From contig CALVQK010000011.1 of the NCBI GenBank assembly GCA_944358305.1, positions 1-57,208 of the forward strand: DNA of 57,208 nucleotides, read 5' to 3'. Every line of letters starts with the position of its first letter. The stretch's first letter is position 1. Below the pieces are notes generated by a model. That model saw nothing but the letters and a program-made list of their open reading frames with translations. It was not told where the DNA came from and searched no databases. Shown here in pieces: positions 7,210 to 16,127 of the stretch. This stretch comes from an uncultured Bacilli bacterium (GTDB lineage: Bacteria; Bacillota_I; Bacilli_A; RF39; UBA660). The position numbers and the translations under genes are program-made.

Positions 7210-7782
7210 ATGAAACTAGTTATTGGTCTTGGTAATAAAGGTAAACAATATGAAAATACGAGACATAATATGGGCTTTATGTTAGTAGATAGATACTTGC
7301 AATATAAAAATATTCCTTTAAAATTCAAAGAAAAATTTAATGCTATGTATATAGAAACTAATATTAATGGTGAAAAGGTTATTTTTATTAAGTCAATGAC
7401 TTATATGAATAACTCTGGTGTTGCTGTTCAGGCTTTTGTTTCCTTTTATAAGTTAAGTTCTTTAGATATTTTAGTTATAAGTGATGACTTAGATTTGGAT
7501 TTAGGTAAGTTTAGACTTAGAAGTAATGGTAGTAGTGGAGGACATAATGGCCTAAAAAGTATTATTTCTCATCTTGGAACTGATAATTTTAAAAGACTTA
7601 GAGTAGGAATTTCTAATGATAAGGAAAATGTTATTGATTATGTTTTATCTAAGTTTAGCAAGAATGATTTTGAGAAAATAAATGAATTGTTTGATGTTTT
7701 AGTTAAAGTATTAGATGATTATTTTGTTATGGATTTTACTTCTTTAATGAGTAAGTATAATGGCTATAATAAAAAACGGTGA
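7210..7782 (+). CDS. pth: Peptidyl-tRNA hydrolase
   Basis: 190 aa. Releases tRNA from drop-off peptidyl-tRNA. GLGNKGKQYENTRHNMGF carries the catalytic histidine (H19), and the downstream motifs MTYMNNSG, DDLDLDLGKFRLR and GGHNGLKSI all match. AGAGGT precedes ATG 7210. The stop TGA (7780-7782) lies 5 nt before the mfd ATG, so the pair is likely co-translated, as spoVC-mfd in B. subtilis. Confidence 0.97.
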   Translation: MKLVIGLGNKGKQYENTRHNMGFMLVDRYLQYKNIPLKFKEKFNAMYIETNINGEKVIFIKSMTYMNNSGVAVQAFVSFYKLSSLDILVISDDLDLDLGKFRLRSNGSSGGHNGLKSIISHLGTDNFKRLRVGISNDKENVIDYVLSKFSKNDFEKINELFDVLVKVLDDYFVMDFTSLMSKYNGYNKKR

Positions 7783-7787
7783 TAATT

Positions 7788-10700
7788 ATGAAAATATTAG
7801 ATAATCTTTTTGATAAAATATATAGTGAAGATGTTGCTCTTACAGGAATGACTGAAGAGCTTTTTGCCGTTTATGTGGATAAACTTTATGATAATAAGAA
7901 AAATATTTTAATAGTTACTTCTAACTTGGTAGAATCTAATAGTTTATATAGAAGTATTAGTAATTATACTGATAATGTCTATTTGTTTCCTATGGATGAC
8001 TTTTTAACTAGTGAAGCGATGGCTATTAGTCCTGATTTAATGGTTACAAGACTTGAAACATTAAAAGAAATAAGTAGTGATAGACCTTCTATAGTTATTA
8101 CTAACTTAATGGGCTATTTAAGATATTTACCTTTAAAAAAAGAATATTTAAAGGGTAAACTATCTTTAAAAGTAAATAATGAGATTAGTCCTAAAGAGTT
8201 AGTTGAAAAGCTTATTAATATAGGTTACGAGAGAACAACTTTAGTTACGAAGACAGGTGAAATTGGGGTTAGAGGTTTTGTTATAGATATTTTTCCTTTA
8301 GGAGAATCTAATCCCGTAAGATTAGAATTTTTTGGTGATACAATAGATTCTATTAGATATTTTGATGGAAAAAGTCAAAAGTCATTAAATGAAATAAAAA
8401 GTATTGATATATATCCTTTTACAGAAATTTTTTCTAATAATAAAGATATTGAAGAAGAAAAGAGAAGTACTAAATATTTAAAAGAATATGGTAGTGTTGA
8501 TAATATTGGTGGTTATTTAGACAATCATGTAACGATTTATAAAGATAAAAGTTCAATGTTAGTTAATTATAAGCAGATATGTACTGATATATTGGAATAT
8601 AGGGAAGAAAAGGATGTAGATTTTAAGGGCAGTTATATGTTTTCTTTTGATGACATTTATGAAAATAATGCCCTACATTATTTAACTGTCGATAATTTAG
8701 ATAACACTTTACAAGTAATAGATTTTAAGAGTAGAGAACTACCTTTATTTAATGATGATATAGAAGGCATTACTAAGTATATTAGAGAAAAGTTATATGC
8801 TAATTATACAGTTATAGTATGTTTAAAGGATTACCAGTTACATAGTTTTAGAAGCAAATTATCTTTACCTATGATGGATACTACTATGGATGAAGTGTAT
8901 CCTAATAAACTTAATTTAGTTTCTTTTAGTCTAGATAGCGGTTTTGAATATAAAAATTATATTTTTTTAACAGGAAGAGAGTTATTTAAGAATAATGAGA
9001 AAGTTAAGAAGTATAAGACTAAATTTAAATATAATACAAAGATAACTGATTTGAATAAATTAGAGATTGGAGATTATGTTGTTCATCAAGTTCATGGTAT
9101 TGGTATATATAATGGTTTAAAAACTTTAAGTCAGCAAGGAGTACTTAAAGATTATATAGAGGTTTTGTATCAAGGTAATGATAAGCTTTATATTCCAGTA
9201 GAAAAAATTGATATGCTTTATAAATATACTGGTAAAGAAGGGGTTAGACCTACGATTTATAAACTTGGTGGCAAAGAATGGGAAAAGGTTAAAGCAAGGG
9301 TTAAAAGTAAAGTCCAAGATATGGCTAATGATTTACTTAGAGTGCAAGCAGAGCGTGAAAGACAAAAAGGTTTTTCTTTTTCTCCAGATGGTGCGATGCA
9401 ACGGGACTTTGAAGATGCTTTTCCTTATACTGCTACTAATGATCAATTATTGGCAGCTAAGCAAATAAAGGAAGACATGGAAAAAATATCACCAATGGAT
9501 AGATTACTAGTAGGCGATGTTGGCTTTGGTAAAACAGAAGTTGCTTTCAGAGCAGCCTTTAAAGCGATTATGGATAATAAGCAAGTACTATTTTTATGTC
9601 CAACAACGATTCTTTCTAGTCAACATTATAAAAATGCTCTTGAAAGATTTAAAGATTTTCCTGTTAATATTGGTCTTTTAAATAGATTTACTACTACTAA
9701 AGAAAAAAATAGGATTGTTGAAAATTTAAAAAATGGGACAATGGATTTAGTTATTGGCACACATAGAATTCTTAGTGATGATATTAGACCTAAAGATTTA
9801 GGACTATTAATTATTGATGAAGAGCAAAGATTTGGGGTTAAACATAAAGAAAAGATTAAACAGTATAAGAGTACTATTGATGTTTTAACTTTAACAGCTA
9901 CTCCTATTCCTAGAACTTTACAAATGTCAATAGCAGGTCTTCGAAGTTTATCTTTAATTGAGACGCCACCTGCTGAAAGGTATCCTATACAAACCTATGT
10001 TATAGCTTATAATAAACAACTGATTAAAGAAGCGATAATGAAAGAGATGTCTCGTGATGGTCAAGTATTTCTTTTATTTAATAGTGTAGAAAATATTGAA
10101 CAGGAAGTTATGAAAATAGAAAGTTTAGTTCCTAGTGCTAGAGTAATTTATGCTCATGGTAGAATGGATAAAAATAAAATAGAAGATGTAATGCAATCTT
10201 TTATTGATCATGAAGCGGATGTTTTAGTTTGCACAACAATAATAGAGACAGGTATCGATATTCCTAATGTTAATACATTAATCATTTTAGATGCGGATAG
10301 GTTTGGTCTTGCACAACTATATCAGATTAGAGGTAGAGTTGGTCGTAGTAATAAAATTGCTTACTGTTATTTAATGTATCAGGAGCATAAAGTATTAACA
10401 GAAACGGCAGAAAAACGTTTAAAAGTTATTAAAGAATTTACAGAATTAGGTAGTGGTTTTTCTATTGCAACTCGTGATTTGTCTATTAGAGGAGCAGGAG
10501 ATATTTTAGGTAGTAAACAAGCAGGATTTATTGATAGTGTGGGAATTGATCTTTATTTAAAGATGCTTAATGAAGAAGTAGAACGTCTTAAAGGTAATGT
10601 TGTAGAAGAAGAAACTGAAGAAGAGTCTAATAAAACGTTACTTAATGTATCTACTCATATCAGTGATGATTATGTAACTGATGATGATCTTAAAATTATG

Positions 10701-11069
10701 ATTCACAGAATGATTAATGAAATAGATAGCAAGGAAAAACTTGAAGAAGTTAGAAGTGACTTAGAGGATAGGTTTGGTAAGCTTAGTGAAGATATTATTG
10801 TTTATATGTATGAAGAATGGTTTGAAAAGCTTGTTAAACAAGTAGGTGTTACTAGAGTTAGTGAGACAAGGAATACCATTGAACTTTACTTTAATAGAGA
10901 ATCTACTAGTAAGTTAAATACGGAAGAGTTATTTATGAATGCTTATACTATTAGTCCTATGTTTAGATTTAAGAGTAGAGAAAGTGATTTAACTATTATT
11001 CTAGATATTGTTAAATTAGAAAAGCATCCTATTTATTATTTAGTTGCCTTATTATCTAGCATGATATAG
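7788..11069 (+). CDS. mfd: Transcription-repair coupling factor
   Basis: 1093-aa ATP-dependent translocase that removes stalled RNA polymerase and recruits UvrA. It has a UvrB-like N-terminal region, the RNAP-interacting domain (about 430-490, GDYVVHQVHGIGIY), RecG-like motor domains with Walker A GDVGFGKTE (about 576-584) and DEEQ box, TRG motif (RDLSIRGAGDILG) and a C-terminal TRCF domain. ATG 7788 follows GGTGAT; a GTG at 7779 overlapping the pth stop is less likely. Slightly shorter than the usual 1150-1180 aa. Confidence 0.96.
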   Translation: MKILDNLFDKIYSEDVALTGMTEELFAVYVDKLYDNKKNILIVTSNLVESNSLYRSISNYTDNVYLFPMDDFLTSEAMAISPDLMVTRLETLKEISSDRPSIVITNLMGYLRYLPLKKEYLKGKLSLKVNNEISPKELVEKLINIGYERTTLVTKTGEIGVRGFVIDIFPLGESNPVRLEFFGDTIDSIRYFDGKSQKSLNEIKSIDIYPFTEIFSNNKDIEEEKRSTKYLKEYGSVDNIGGYLDNHVTIYKDKSSMLVNYKQICTDILEYREEKDVDFKGSYMFSFDDIYENNALHYLTVDNLDNTLQVIDFKSRELPLFNDDIEGITKYIREKLYANYTVIVCLKDYQLHSFRSKLSLPMMDTTMDEVYPNKLNLVSFSLDSGFEYKNYIFLTGRELFKNNEKVKKYKTKFKYNTKITDLNKLEIGDYVVHQVHGIGIYNGLKTLSQQGVLKDYIEVLYQGNDKLYIPVEKIDMLYKYTGKEGVRPTIYKLGGKEWEKVKARVKSKVQDMANDLLRVQAERERQKGFSFSPDGAMQRDFEDAFPYTATNDQLLAAKQIKEDMEKISPMDRLLVGDVGFGKTEVAFRAAFKAIMDNKQVLFLCPTTILSSQHYKNALERFKDFPVNIGLLNRFTTTKEKNRIVENLKNGTMDLVIGTHRILSDDIRPKDLGLLIIDEEQRFGVKHKEKIKQYKSTIDVLTLTATPIPRTLQMSIAGLRSLSLIETPPAERYPIQTYVIAYNKQLIKEAIMKEMSRDGQVFLLFNSVENIEQEVMKIESLVPSARVIYAHGRMDKNKIEDVMQSFIDHEADVLVCTTIIETGIDIPNVNTLIILDADRFGLAQLYQIRGRVGRSNKIAYCYLMYQEHKVLTETAEKRLKVIKEFTELGSGFSIATRDLSIRGAGDILGSKQAGFIDSVGIDLYLKMLNEEVERLKGNVVEEETEEESNKTLLNVSTHISDDYVTDDDLKIMIHRMINEIDSKEKLEEVRSDLEDRFGKLSEDIIVYMYEEWFEKLVKQVGVTRVSETRNTIELYFNRESTSKLNTEELFMNAYTISPMFRFKSRESDLTIILDIVKLEKHPIYYLVALLSSMI

Positions 11070-11072
11070 ATT

Positions 11073-11098
11073 AAGAGTTTTAGACTCTTTTTCTTTTG
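11073..11098 (+). terminator. Intrinsic terminator of the holB-mfd region
   Basis: AAGAGT (11073-11078), 5-nt loop, ACTCTT (11084-11089), then a T-rich tract. Confidence 0.75.
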
Positions 11099-11102
11099 TC
11101 TC

Positions 11103-11131
11103 TTGACTAAAATCTTTTATCTTCTTATACT
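11103..11131 (+). promoter_or_regulatory. SigA promoter of the orphan gene after mfd
   Basis: TTGACT (11103-11108), 17-bp spacer, TATACT (11126-11131): near-consensus. Confidence 0.8.
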
Positions 11132-11151
11132 TATTTAAGAATAAGGAGGCT

Positions 11152-11790
11152 ATGATCGTAGTGGTTAAAGAGGATATTTATGCGCAACATAAAGAGATTT
11201 TAATGACAGCAGGTGTAGAGCTTGCCACTAATAATACTAATTCTTTAATAGAAGATGATATAATTAATGGAGTTATTGATGTTCCTTTAGAAGCTATGGA
11301 TACTGTTAAACAGCGACTACTTAATATTGCAAAACATAATGGTTTAGTTTTAGACAGTAATAAATTTAATGAAATTTTAAGTGATTATAAAAATAGCTTG
11401 AAAAAGGAATTTAGAAGTGTTTATAAAAAACGAATAAAGATAATTGAAGATAGCTATTCTAAAATGAATGATGATAAACCTTTAGATTTAGTTAAAGATT
11501 TGAAAAAAGAGTTAGTGAAGTTTAATAAAGAAACTAAAAAGCAATGTAAAGAAATTATTTTGAACCTAGTTAAAGAGAAACTCATTAGTAATTTAGATTT
11601 AATTGTTAATGAAAGTAATGCTAACTTTAAAAAAGAAGTTATGAAGTTTTTACAAAATGTTTATGTTAAACAAATTTTAGAAACTATAGATATGAAAATA
11701 TTAGTTAAAGATACAATCTTGCTTAATAGTTTAAAAGAGCAGCTAGAAAGGTTTGTTTTTACGAAAGAAAATTCTCATTTGTTTGATTAA
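11152..11790 (+). CDS. Hypothetical helical protein between mfd and spoVT
   Basis: 212 aa, not recognised. No signal peptide or membrane segment. Lys/Glu/Asp-rich and predicted almost wholly helical, with a possible coiled coil in residues 75-150. It has its own promoter and terminator, so it is expressed as a single gene. AGGAGG (11144-11149) is only 2 nt from ATG 11152, so initiation at the in-frame GTG 11161 is also possible. The stop codon falls inside the terminator hairpin. No function is assigned. Confidence 0.75.
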   Translation: MIVVVKEDIYAQHKEILMTAGVELATNNTNSLIEDDIINGVIDVPLEAMDTVKQRLLNIAKHNGLVLDSNKFNEILSDYKNSLKKEFRSVYKKRIKIIEDSYSKMNDDKPLDLVKDLKKELVKFNKETKKQCKEIILNLVKEKLISNLDLIVNESNANFKKEVMKFLQNVYVKQILETIDMKILVKDTILLNSLKEQLERFVFTKENSHLFD

Positions 11791-11804
11791 ATGAGAATTT
11801 TTTT
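11769..11804 (+). terminator. Intrinsic terminator overlapping a stop codon
   Basis: AAATTCTCATTT (11769-11780) pairs with AAATGAGAATTT (11789-11800), followed by T4 (T7 counting the end of the arm). The TAA stop at 11788-11790 lies at the loop/right-arm junction. Confidence 0.85.
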
Positions 11805-11941
11805 GTGTCTTTTGTTAACTGGAAATAATTACCAGAGAAAAAAAGTCCTTCTTACGTATATAATATCAATAGATAACATAATTTTGATGGTATAAAATGG
11901 GCAGATATTGGAACAATACTACTGTAAAGGAAGGAGCGCTT

Positions 11942-12481
11942 ATGAAGACAACAGGTGTAGTAAGAAGAATTGATGATTTGGGAAGAATAGTTATTCCTAA
12001 AGATATTAGAAAATCTCTTAGAATCAGAGATGGTGAATCTTTAGAGTTTTTTGTTGATAAAGAAACTATTAGCTTGAAAAAATTTTCTACTAGTGCAGAT
12101 TTAAGTGAAATAGCACAGTCTTTACTTGATAGTATTTATACAACTATTAATAAAAGTATTTTTGTTACAGATCGAGATAAGTTTGTAGCAGGTAGTGGTA
12201 AATTAAAAAAAGATTTTTGTGGTTTTAATATTTCTACTAGATTAGAAGAGTATCTATTTCAGACGGAAAATTTAGTTAAGAGTTCTAGTTTATCTAAAGA
12301 ACTTGTCGATAATAAAAATATAGATATGGAATGTAAATATATTCTTAGCCCAATTTTATCAGAAGGGGAAACTATAGGGTTAGTTTTGATGATTATAGAA
12401 GAAAGTAAAAGTTTTACTGATGAAGATGAGCATATAGTACAAATAATTGCTAATTTTCTATCAAAATATCTTGAAGATTAG
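11942..12481 (+). CDS. spoVT: Stage V sporulation transcriptional regulator SpoVT
   Basis: 179 aa. N-terminal AbrB-type swapped-hairpin DNA-binding domain (residues 1-50: MKTTGVVRRIDDLGRIVIPKDIR), C-terminal GAF-like domain. In Bacillus it is a forespore regulator tuning sigma-G genes and germination. AAGGAAGGAG precedes ATG 11942; a longer in-frame start at 11897 adds residues not seen in the family. AbrB itself is shorter, so the GAF half favours SpoVT. It lies after mfd as in B. subtilis. No clear sigma-G promoter was seen. Confidence 0.93.
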   Translation: MKTTGVVRRIDDLGRIVIPKDIRKSLRIRDGESLEFFVDKETISLKKFSTSADLSEIAQSLLDSIYTTINKSIFVTDRDKFVAGSGKLKKDFCGFNISTRLEEYLFQTENLVKSSSLSKELVDNKNIDMECKYILSPILSEGETIGLVLMIIEESKSFTDEDEHIVQIIANFLSKYLED

Positions 12482-12509
12482 ATTTTGTTGTGTTAAACTA
12501 GCTTTATTA

Positions 12510-12732
12510 AAAGTTTTGATGAAGAGTTTTATAGTTATTTAGTTATAGAGACTTCTTGGTTGGTGGAAAAGAAGCGATAATTTCTATAAAATATGGCTTC
12601 TGAACTTTCATATTGATATGTAAGTATGAACGTGCTAAGCGTTAATTAGAATGAGATACAAGATTTATTGTAAAGAAAGGTGGTACCGCGAGTTTTACTT
12701 GCCCTTTTGATATAATAAATCTTTTTTATTTT
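12510..12732 (+). promoter_or_regulatory. T-box riboswitch leader of metG
   Basis: The T-box AAGGTGGTACCGCG is at 12677-12690. Upstream, AGAGACTTC...TTGGTTGGTGGAAAAGAAG (12547-12574) resembles Stem I with its apical loops. An ATG at 12593-12595, before GGCTTCTGAAC, is the best specifier-codon candidate and would read tRNA-Met. AAGATTTATT (12660-12669) can pair with AATAAATCTT (12714-12723) before a T-run, a likely terminator alternative enclosing the T-box. Uncharged tRNA-Met would then raise metG expression. Boundaries are approximate. Confidence 0.85.
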
Positions 12733-12745
12733 AGGAGGAGATATT

Positions 12746-14284
12746 ATGGAAAAATATTATATAACAACTGCTATAAGTTATACATCAGGTAAGCCTCATA
12801 TTGGTAATACTTATGAAGTTGTTTTGGCAGATGCTATTGCAAGATATAAAAGAAGTAGAGGCTATGATGTTTATTTTCAAACTGGTACTGATGAACATGG
12901 GTTAAAAATAGAAACTAAAGCTAAAGAAGCAGGAGTTGAACCTCAAGAATTTGTTGACTCTATCGCTGCAGAGATTAAAAGAATTTGGGATTTAATGGAT
13001 ACTAGCTATGATAATTTTGTTAGAACTACTGATAAACATCATGTAGAGGTTGTTCAAAAAATATTTAATAAATTATATGAACAAGGCGATATTTATAAGG
13101 GCGAATATGAAGGATGGTACTGTACTCCATGTGAGTCTTTCTTTACTGATAGTCAATTAGTAGATGGTAAATGTCCAGATTGTGGAAGAGAAGTACAAAA
13201 ACAAAAAGAAGAAGCTTATTTCTTTAGAATGAGTAAATATCAGGATAGATTATTAAAATATATTGAAGAACATGATGATTTTATAGAGCCAGAGTCTCGT
13301 AAAAATGAGATGATAAATAACTTTTTAAAACCTGGTTTACAAGATTTATGTGTTACAAGAACTACTTTTAAATGGAGTATTCCTGTTACTTTTGATCCAA
13401 AACATGTTATTTATGTATGGATAGATGCTTTAACAAATTATATTACTTTTATAGGATATGATCCTCTAGGTAGCAGTGATTTATTTAAAAAACTTTGGCC
13501 AGCTGATTTACATTTAATTGGAAAAGATATACTTCGTTTTCATACTATTTATTGGCCTATTATATTAATGGCTTTAGATTTACCTTTACCTAAGAAAATA
13601 TTTGGTCATCCTTGGTTACTTACTGATAATGATAAGATGAGTAAAAGTAAAGGTAATGTTATTTATGCTGATGATTTAGTAGAATTATTTGGAGTAGATG
13701 CGGTTAGATATTATTTACTTAAAGAAATTCCTTATGCTAATGATGGTAATTTGACTTATGAATTACTTATAGATGTAATTAATAGTGATCTTGCTAATAC
13801 TTTGGGTAATTTAGTACAACGTACTATTAGTATGGCTAATAAATATTTTTCTTTTGTTGTTACTAATAAGGGAGTTTATGAAGACTTAGATAGTGAATTT
13901 ATTAGTAAGATTAATAGCTTGAGTGATAATATTGACAAGGCAATGGATAGATTAGCAGTATCTGAAGCGATAAATACAATTTTAGAGGTATTAAGAGCTA
14001 GCAATAAATATATAGATGAGACAACTCCATGGATACTTGCTAAAGATGAAAATAGTAAAGATAGGCTTGAAACAGTTTTATATAATCTTCTTGAATCTAT
14101 TAGAGTGTGTGCACTTAACCTTTCTTTTGCTATTCCACAGACTAGTAAAGAAATATTAAAGCAAATTAATAATACTAAAGAAGATAATATTTACTTAGAA
14201 GATAATAAGTATGAAGTTGGTAGTTCTAAAATATTGTTTGAAAGAATAGATAAAGAAAAATTTTTAAGTGAACATGATTTGTAA
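12746..14284 (+). CDS. metG: Methionine--tRNA ligase
   Basis: 512-aa class I synthetase charging tRNA-Met. HIGH motif as KPHIGNTYE near residue 15, knuckle with CTPCES and CPDC zinc ligands (about 127-148), KMSKS motif in DKMSKSKG, and an anticodon-binding helical domain. The C-terminal tRNA-binding dimerisation domain found in many MetG (about 650 aa) is absent. GGAGGAG precedes the ATG. It is governed by the T-box leader upstream and ends at a terminator (14307-14340). Confidence 0.96.
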   Translation: MEKYYITTAISYTSGKPHIGNTYEVVLADAIARYKRSRGYDVYFQTGTDEHGLKIETKAKEAGVEPQEFVDSIAAEIKRIWDLMDTSYDNFVRTTDKHHVEVVQKIFNKLYEQGDIYKGEYEGWYCTPCESFFTDSQLVDGKCPDCGREVQKQKEEAYFFRMSKYQDRLLKYIEEHDDFIEPESRKNEMINNFLKPGLQDLCVTRTTFKWSIPVTFDPKHVIYVWIDALTNYITFIGYDPLGSSDLFKKLWPADLHLIGKDILRFHTIYWPIILMALDLPLPKKIFGHPWLLTDNDKMSKSKGNVIYADDLVELFGVDAVRYYLLKEIPYANDGNLTYELLIDVINSDLANTLGNLVQRTISMANKYFSFVVTNKGVYEDLDSEFISKINSLSDNIDKAMDRLAVSEAINTILEVLRASNKYIDETTPWILAKDENSKDRLETVLYNLLESIRVCALNLSFAIPQTSKEILKQINNTKEDNIYLEDNKYEVGSSKILFERIDKEKFLSEHDL

Positions 14285-14306
14285 AATATGCTGTAAACAT
14301 AAAAAT

Positions 14307-14340
14307 AAATGAGATAATTTATTATGAGTTATCTCATTTT
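14307..14340 (+). terminator. Intrinsic terminator of metG
   Basis: AAATGAGATAA (14307-14317), 11-nt loop, TTATCTCATTT (14329-14339). The T tail is short. Confidence 0.7.
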
Positions 14341-14407
14341 ATGTTATAGTTGAAGGGTAGTGGCCGTAGTAACAAGTAGTATTTGAGTCGTAAGAAAGGA
14401 TAGAGTT

Positions 14408-14584
14408 ATGACTAAAAGACGAAAGTTCGATGTTGAAGTTATTGTATTTTTGGTTCTTTATGCAGTTTTATGTTTAATGGTTGTTTTGGGACATAATTTA
14501 TTAGATATTGTTTATTTAGTATTAGTGACTTTTTATTTAATAAGATTGTTTTTATGTCGAAGAAAGAAGAAATCTTTTAAATAG
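14408..14584 (+). CDS. 58-aa basic two-helix membrane protein
   Basis: ATG 14408 with AAAGGA seven bases upstream. The peptide is MTKRRKFDVE, two hydrophobic stretches (about residues 11-27 and 31-50), then a basic tail CRRKKKSFK. Unrecognised. It is a single gene between two terminators, and its last codons form the left arm of its own terminator. The 14341-14400 leader shows no recognised element. Good ribosome site and codon use make translation likely. Confidence 0.68.
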   Translation: MTKRRKFDVEVIVFLVLYAVLCLMVVLGHNLLDIVYLVLVTFYLIRLFLCRRKKKSFK

Positions 14585-14614
14585 ATATATATCTGTTTAT
14601 TAGATTTCTTTTTT
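14567..14614 (+). terminator. Terminator overlapping the 3' end of the 58-aa gene
   Basis: AAGAAATCT (14567-14575) pairs with AGATTTCTT (14602-14610), then T4. The loop holds a small nested AGATATATCT hairpin. Confidence 0.65.
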
Positions 14615-14622
14615 GATATAAT
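14594..14622 (+). promoter_or_regulatory. Probable tatD promoter
   Basis: Weak -35 TGTTTA (14594-14599), 17-bp spacer, perfect -10 TATAAT (14617-14622). Confidence 0.5.
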
Positions 14623-14640
14623 CTTTTTAGAGGTGATTAG

Positions 14641-15396
14641 ATGTATATAGATACACATTGCCATTTAAGTGGTGAAGACTATGATGATATAGATAATGTT
14701 ATTGAAGATAATAAGAAAGCTTTAGTAGATAAAATAATTGTATCAGGGTGCAGTAGAGAAAGTATTGATGAAGTGATGGTACTAAAAGAGAAGTATGATA
14801 TGGTTTATGTTACAATTGGATATCATCCTGAATATGCTGATATTATTACTTTAGATGATCTTGATTATTTAAAAAAATTACTTAAAGAAAGCAAAGTTGT
14901 TGGTATGGGAGAAATAGGTCTTGATTATCATTATGGTAAGGGAAATAAAGAAAAACAGTTATGGCTTTTTGAAAGTCAATTAAAAATTGCTGAAGAGTTG
15001 TCTTTGCCAGTTGTGATCCATTCTAGAGATGCAACACAAGATACAATTGATACTTTAAAAAAATATAATGTCAAAGGTATTATTCATTGTTTTAGTGGTA
15101 GTTTAGAGGTAGCTAATATTTATATAAGTATGGGCTTTTTATTAGGAATAGGTGGTGTTGTTACTTTTAAAAATTCTAAATTGAAAGATGTTGTTAAAGA
15201 AATTTCTTTAGAAAAAATAGTTTTAGAGACGGATAGTCCATATCTTACTCCTGTTCCTTATAGAGGAAAAGTTAATTCTTCTAAGTATTTAGAGTTTATT
15301 GCTAAATTTATTGCTGATGTTAAAAATGTGAGTGTTGATGAGATAGCAAAAATTACCAGTGAAAATGCTTCTAGTTTGTTTGACTTTACTAAATAA
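14641..15396 (+). CDS. tatD: TatD-family metal-dependent DNase
   Basis: 251 aa, amidohydrolase-fold deoxyribonuclease (3'-5' exonuclease) involved in DNA repair. IDTHCHL supplies the first metal ligands, followed by IGYHPE, GEIGLDYH, VVIHSRDA, IHCFSG and LETDSPYL in order, all canonical. AGAGGTGATT precedes the ATG. Position after metG matches B. subtilis yabD. Confidence 0.95.
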   Translation: MYIDTHCHLSGEDYDDIDNVIEDNKKALVDKIIVSGCSRESIDEVMVLKEKYDMVYVTIGYHPEYADIITLDDLDYLKKLLKESKVVGMGEIGLDYHYGKGNKEKQLWLFESQLKIAEELSLPVVIHSRDATQDTIDTLKKYNVKGIIHCFSGSLEVANIYISMGFLLGIGGVVTFKNSKLKDVVKEISLEKIVLETDSPYLTPVPYRGKVNSSKYLEFIAKFIADVKNVSVDEIAKITSENASSLFDFTK

Positions 15397-15437
15397 TAAT
15401 GCTAGTATAGTTTTAAGTAGAAGATGGGGTATTGTCA

Positions 15438-16025
15438 ATGGGAAGAAAATTTTTAAAATATTTTGGATTTATTGGTTTTATTTTTCTTTTAGCTTTTGTT
15501 ATATTATCAGGTAATAATAAAACTGTTGTAATGACTTCTAATATAAATAGTGTAAAAAGCTTGCAAGCAGTTCATATTGTTAATAAATATAATTCTATTA
15601 AGGAAGCAGAGAAAGCACAAGAACCAACACTTTATGATAGTTTTTACGATGCTATTTCTGTTGCTAGTAGTTCTCCTGTAGCTTTTATGGGAACTTTAAC
15701 TGCTTATGGACCTGATTGTCCAGGGTGTACTGGAAATAGTGCTTGTCCACCTCGTCAAAATTTTAATAATGGTAATATTTATTTTGAAGATCAAGTTTAT
15801 GGTACTGTTAGAGTAGTTGCTGCTGATAGATCTATTCCTTGTGGCAGTATTGTTAGAATAAGTGGTATTAATATTTATAGCGAGCCTATTCTTGCAGTTG
15901 TGATGGATAGGGGTGGGGCAGTTACTGGTAATCATATGGATTTACTATTTACTAGTCAGTCTAATTTGGAAGGATTTGCAACTAGTCATAATATTAAATT
16001 TGAAATTATTAGATATGGATGGTAA
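15438..16025 (+). CDS. Secreted 3D-domain (double-psi beta barrel) protein, YabE-like
   Basis: 195 aa. One N-terminal membrane/signal segment (about residues 8-26), then an external region with a cysteine-rich GPDCPGCTGNSACPP and a C-terminal 3D domain (DRSIPCGSIVRI, then VMDRGGAVTGNHMDLLF with the catalytic-type aspartates). The 3D domain is found in lytic transglycosylase-like cell-wall enzymes. B. subtilis yabE occupies this place after tatD, but its G5 and DUF348 repeats are missing here. ATG 15438 is preferred over TTG 15432. It ends at a terminator. Confidence 0.85.
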   Translation: MGRKFLKYFGFIGFIFLLAFVILSGNNKTVVMTSNINSVKSLQAVHIVNKYNSIKEAEKAQEPTLYDSFYDAISVASSSPVAFMGTLTAYGPDCPGCTGNSACPPRQNFNNGNIYFEDQVYGTVRVVAADRSIPCGSIVRISGINIYSEPILAVVMDRGGAVTGNHMDLLFTSQSNLEGFATSHNIKFEIIRYGW

Positions 16026-16026
16026 T

Positions 16027-16057
16027 AAGTGTCTAGTCATAGATACTTTTTTCTTTT
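16027..16057 (+). terminator. Intrinsic terminator of the 3D-domain gene
   Basis: AAGTGTCTA (16027-16035), GTCA loop, TAGATACTT (16040-16048), then T-rich tract. One G-T wobble in the stem. Confidence 0.8.
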
Positions 16058-16071
16058 TTTTGAAAAAATAG

Positions 16072-16101
16072 TTGCTTTCATAATTGGAACTATGCTATAG
16101 T
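16072..16101 (+). promoter_or_regulatory. Promoter of TasA-like paralogue 1
   Basis: TTGCTT (16072-16077), 18-bp spacer, TATAGT (16096-16101). Confidence 0.7.
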
Positions 16102-16127
16102 TATCATAGAAGGAGGTTAGATACAAA

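Noticed and set aside
11900..11940. Sigma-G promoter for spoVT
   Set aside because: A weak AATACTA-like -10 exists but would start only a few bases before the ATG and its -35 is poor.
15696..15935. Minus-strand frame over the 3D-domain gene
   Set aside because: Thr/Ser/Ile/Asn-rich low-complexity shadow frame without a ribosome site.
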